Shown here one piece after another: positions 5,103-6,064 of a stretch of DNA of 6,064 bases. Location of the stretch: positions 1-6,064 of the forward strand of contig JALSPT010000142.1 in the NCBI GenBank assembly GCA_026985785.1. The letters are read 5' to 3'. Source of the DNA: Anaerolineales bacterium. Its GTDB lineage: Bacteria; Chloroflexota; Anaerolineae; Anaerolineales; DRMV01. The notes below the pieces were generated by a model. It was not told the origin of the DNA, did no database searches, and saw only the letters and a program-made list of their open reading frames with translations. Numbering within the stretch: position 1 is the stretch's first letter; each line of letters starts with the position of its first letter. Both the position numbers and the translations under genes were made by a program.

Positions 5103-6064
5103 ATGAGCCATGCAGAACTTGATTGGTCGCAGATGGGCCTCAGCACCCTGGCCGTTCATGTCGGTGAGGGGCAGGACCCGCTTCACGCTCACGTCACGCC
5201 CATTTATCAAACATCCACTTTTAGTTTTCCCGACGTCGCCACCGGCGCGGCGCTGTTTGCCGGTCAGCGAGAAGGCTACGTCTACACCCGTATTGGGAAC
5301 CCCAATGCCCGCCATTTGGCCCGCAAGATAGCGGCCCTCGAGGCCTACGATCTCCTGCGTCGGCAGCCGGACAAACAACTCGACGAACTGGTCGCCGGGT
5401 GGGTGCTTTCCACCGGCATGGGGGCGATCAGCACGGCGATCTTGGCGCGGGTGAAGGCTGGCGAAACGTTGATCTCTCAGGAGGTGGTGTACGGCGGGAC
5501 GTTCGAATTCCTCCACAACATTGCCCCCCGGCTGGGCATCGAGGTGGTGTGGGTGAAAGGTGATGATTTGGATGCCTGGGCGCAGGCTTTCGAAGCCCAT
5601 CCTCAGGCCCGCCTGGCCTACGTGGAAACCCCGGCCAACCCCTCGATGGGCATCACCGACATTGCGGCGGTTGCCGAGGTGGCTCACCATTACGGCGCAT
5701 GGGTTTGTGCCGACAACACCTTTGCCACACCTTACTGTCAGCGCCCCTTGACCCTGGGCGCTGATATTGTTTTGCACTCTACCACCAAGTACATTACCGG
5801 CCACGGTGTGGTGGTGGGCGGGGCGGTGGTCAGTCCGCATCTGGAGTTTATGCGCACGGACTTCAAGAAGGTGCTCAAGAGCATCGGCACGTCGCCCAGC
5901 CCCTTCGATACCTGGCTGACCAACCTCGGCCTGAAAACTTTCGAACTGCGGATGCAGCGTCATTGCGAAAACGGCCTCGCCGTCGCCCGTTTTCTGGCCG
6001 ATCATCCCAAAATCGCGCGGGTGATGTATCCTGGCCTGGAAGATTTCCCCGGCTATGAAACGGC
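5103..6064 (+). CDS. Cys/Met-metabolism PLP-dependent enzyme (O-acetylhomoserine sulfhydrylase, cystathionine gamma-synthase or methionine gamma-lyase type), 3' truncated
   Basis: Encodes a fold-type I PLP enzyme of the Cys/Met metabolism family, acting on homoserine esters or sulfur amino acids in the cytoplasm. The first 320 residues are present; the C-terminal domain continues off the right edge. Seen motifs: VTPIYQTSTF (31-40), YTRIGNPN (61-68) with the phosphate-contacting Tyr-Thr-Arg, STGMGAIS (103-110) for PLP phosphate binding, Tyr130 for ring stacking in VYGGTFEF, VETPANP (174-180), Asp204 in CADNTFATPY for the pyridine nitrogen, and HSTTKY with Schiff-base Lys229. The position that is Cys116 in Pseudomonas methionine gamma-lyase is Gly here, which argues against a classical lyase and favours a synthase or sulfhydrylase, without settling the substrate. 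About 15-20 extra residues (81-100, AYDLLRRQPDKQLDELVAGW) separate the usual ALE and SGMGA segments. AAGGAG (5089-5094) is eight bases before the ATG. It has its own promoter and is not obviously in the upstream operon. Confidence 0.9.
   Translation, partial: MSHAELDWSQMGLSTLAVHVGEGQDPLHAHVTPIYQTSTFSFPDVATGAALFAGQREGYVYTRIGNPNARHLARKIAALEAYDLLRRQPDKQLDELVAGWVLSTGMGAISTAILARVKAGETLISQEVVYGGTFEFLHNIAPRLGIEVVWVKGDDLDAWAQAFEAHPQARLAYVETPANPSMGITDIAAVAEVAHHYGAWVCADNTFATPYCQRPLTLGADIVLHSTTKYITGHGVVVGGAVVSPHLEFMRTDFKKVLKSIGTSPSPFDTWLTNLGLKTFELRMQRHCENGLAVARFLADHPKIARVMYPGLEDFPGYET

Noticed and set aside
5082..6005. A 307-codon minus-strand open frame opposite the PLP enzyme gene
   Set aside because: Same antisense shadow effect; the plus-strand protein has all PLP-enzyme motifs.

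Overview
The window is GC-rich bacterial chromosome carrying ordinary housekeeping and amino-acid genes, with no sign of mobile DNA, CRISPR, rRNA or tRNA. The combination suggests a Chloroflexota bacterium, probably Anaerolineae-like: AroH-type chorismate mutase next to a stand-alone prephenate dehydratase, a membrane-anchored YvcK homologue downstream of prfA-prmC, a short DUF45/YgjP-like protein, and TGnTATAAT-type extended -10 promoters. That placement is an inference from gene style and remembered resemblance, not from a phylogenetic marker search.

Layout. Positions 1-177 (minus strand) hold the N-terminal part of a probable YgjP/DUF45-family metallopeptidase that runs off the left edge. 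A 127-bp divergent promoter region follows. Then, on the plus strand: aroH (305-757) and pheA (754-1587), overlapping by ATGA; a near-consensus extended -10 promoter at the pheA/prfA junction; prfA (1636-2700), prmC (2755-3594) and a yvcK-like gene (3623-4936), closely spaced and probably one operon. A 166-bp intergenic region rich in inverted repeats (4937-5102) contains weak terminator-like hairpins, a TATAAT promoter and a 5'-UTR hairpin. The last gene (5103 to the right edge) is a PLP-dependent Cys/Met-metabolism enzyme, truncated at its C-terminus.

How the genes work together. AroH and PheA catalyse consecutive steps, chorismate to prephenate to phenylpyruvate, and are translationally coupled; PheA carries a C-terminal ACT domain with the phenylalanine-binding ESRP motif, so feedback inhibition by Phe is expected. 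RF1 (PrfA) reads UAA/UAG stops, and PrmC methylates the glutamine of its GGQ motif, so the enzyme is encoded beside its substrate. The YvcK homologue belongs to the family linked to cell-envelope and central-carbon control and here carries two N-terminal membrane helices. The terminal PLP enzyme points to methionine or homocysteine synthesis (or degradation) and has its own promoter.

I did not find a convincing undescribed system. The points most worth a second look are the structured leader upstream of the Cys/Met PLP enzyme, the NLPY (rather than NPPY) catalytic motif in PrmC, the membrane-anchored YvcK, the insertion near the active site of the PLP enzyme, and the lack of Shine-Dalgarno sequences for prmC and yvcK while their neighbours have strong ones.
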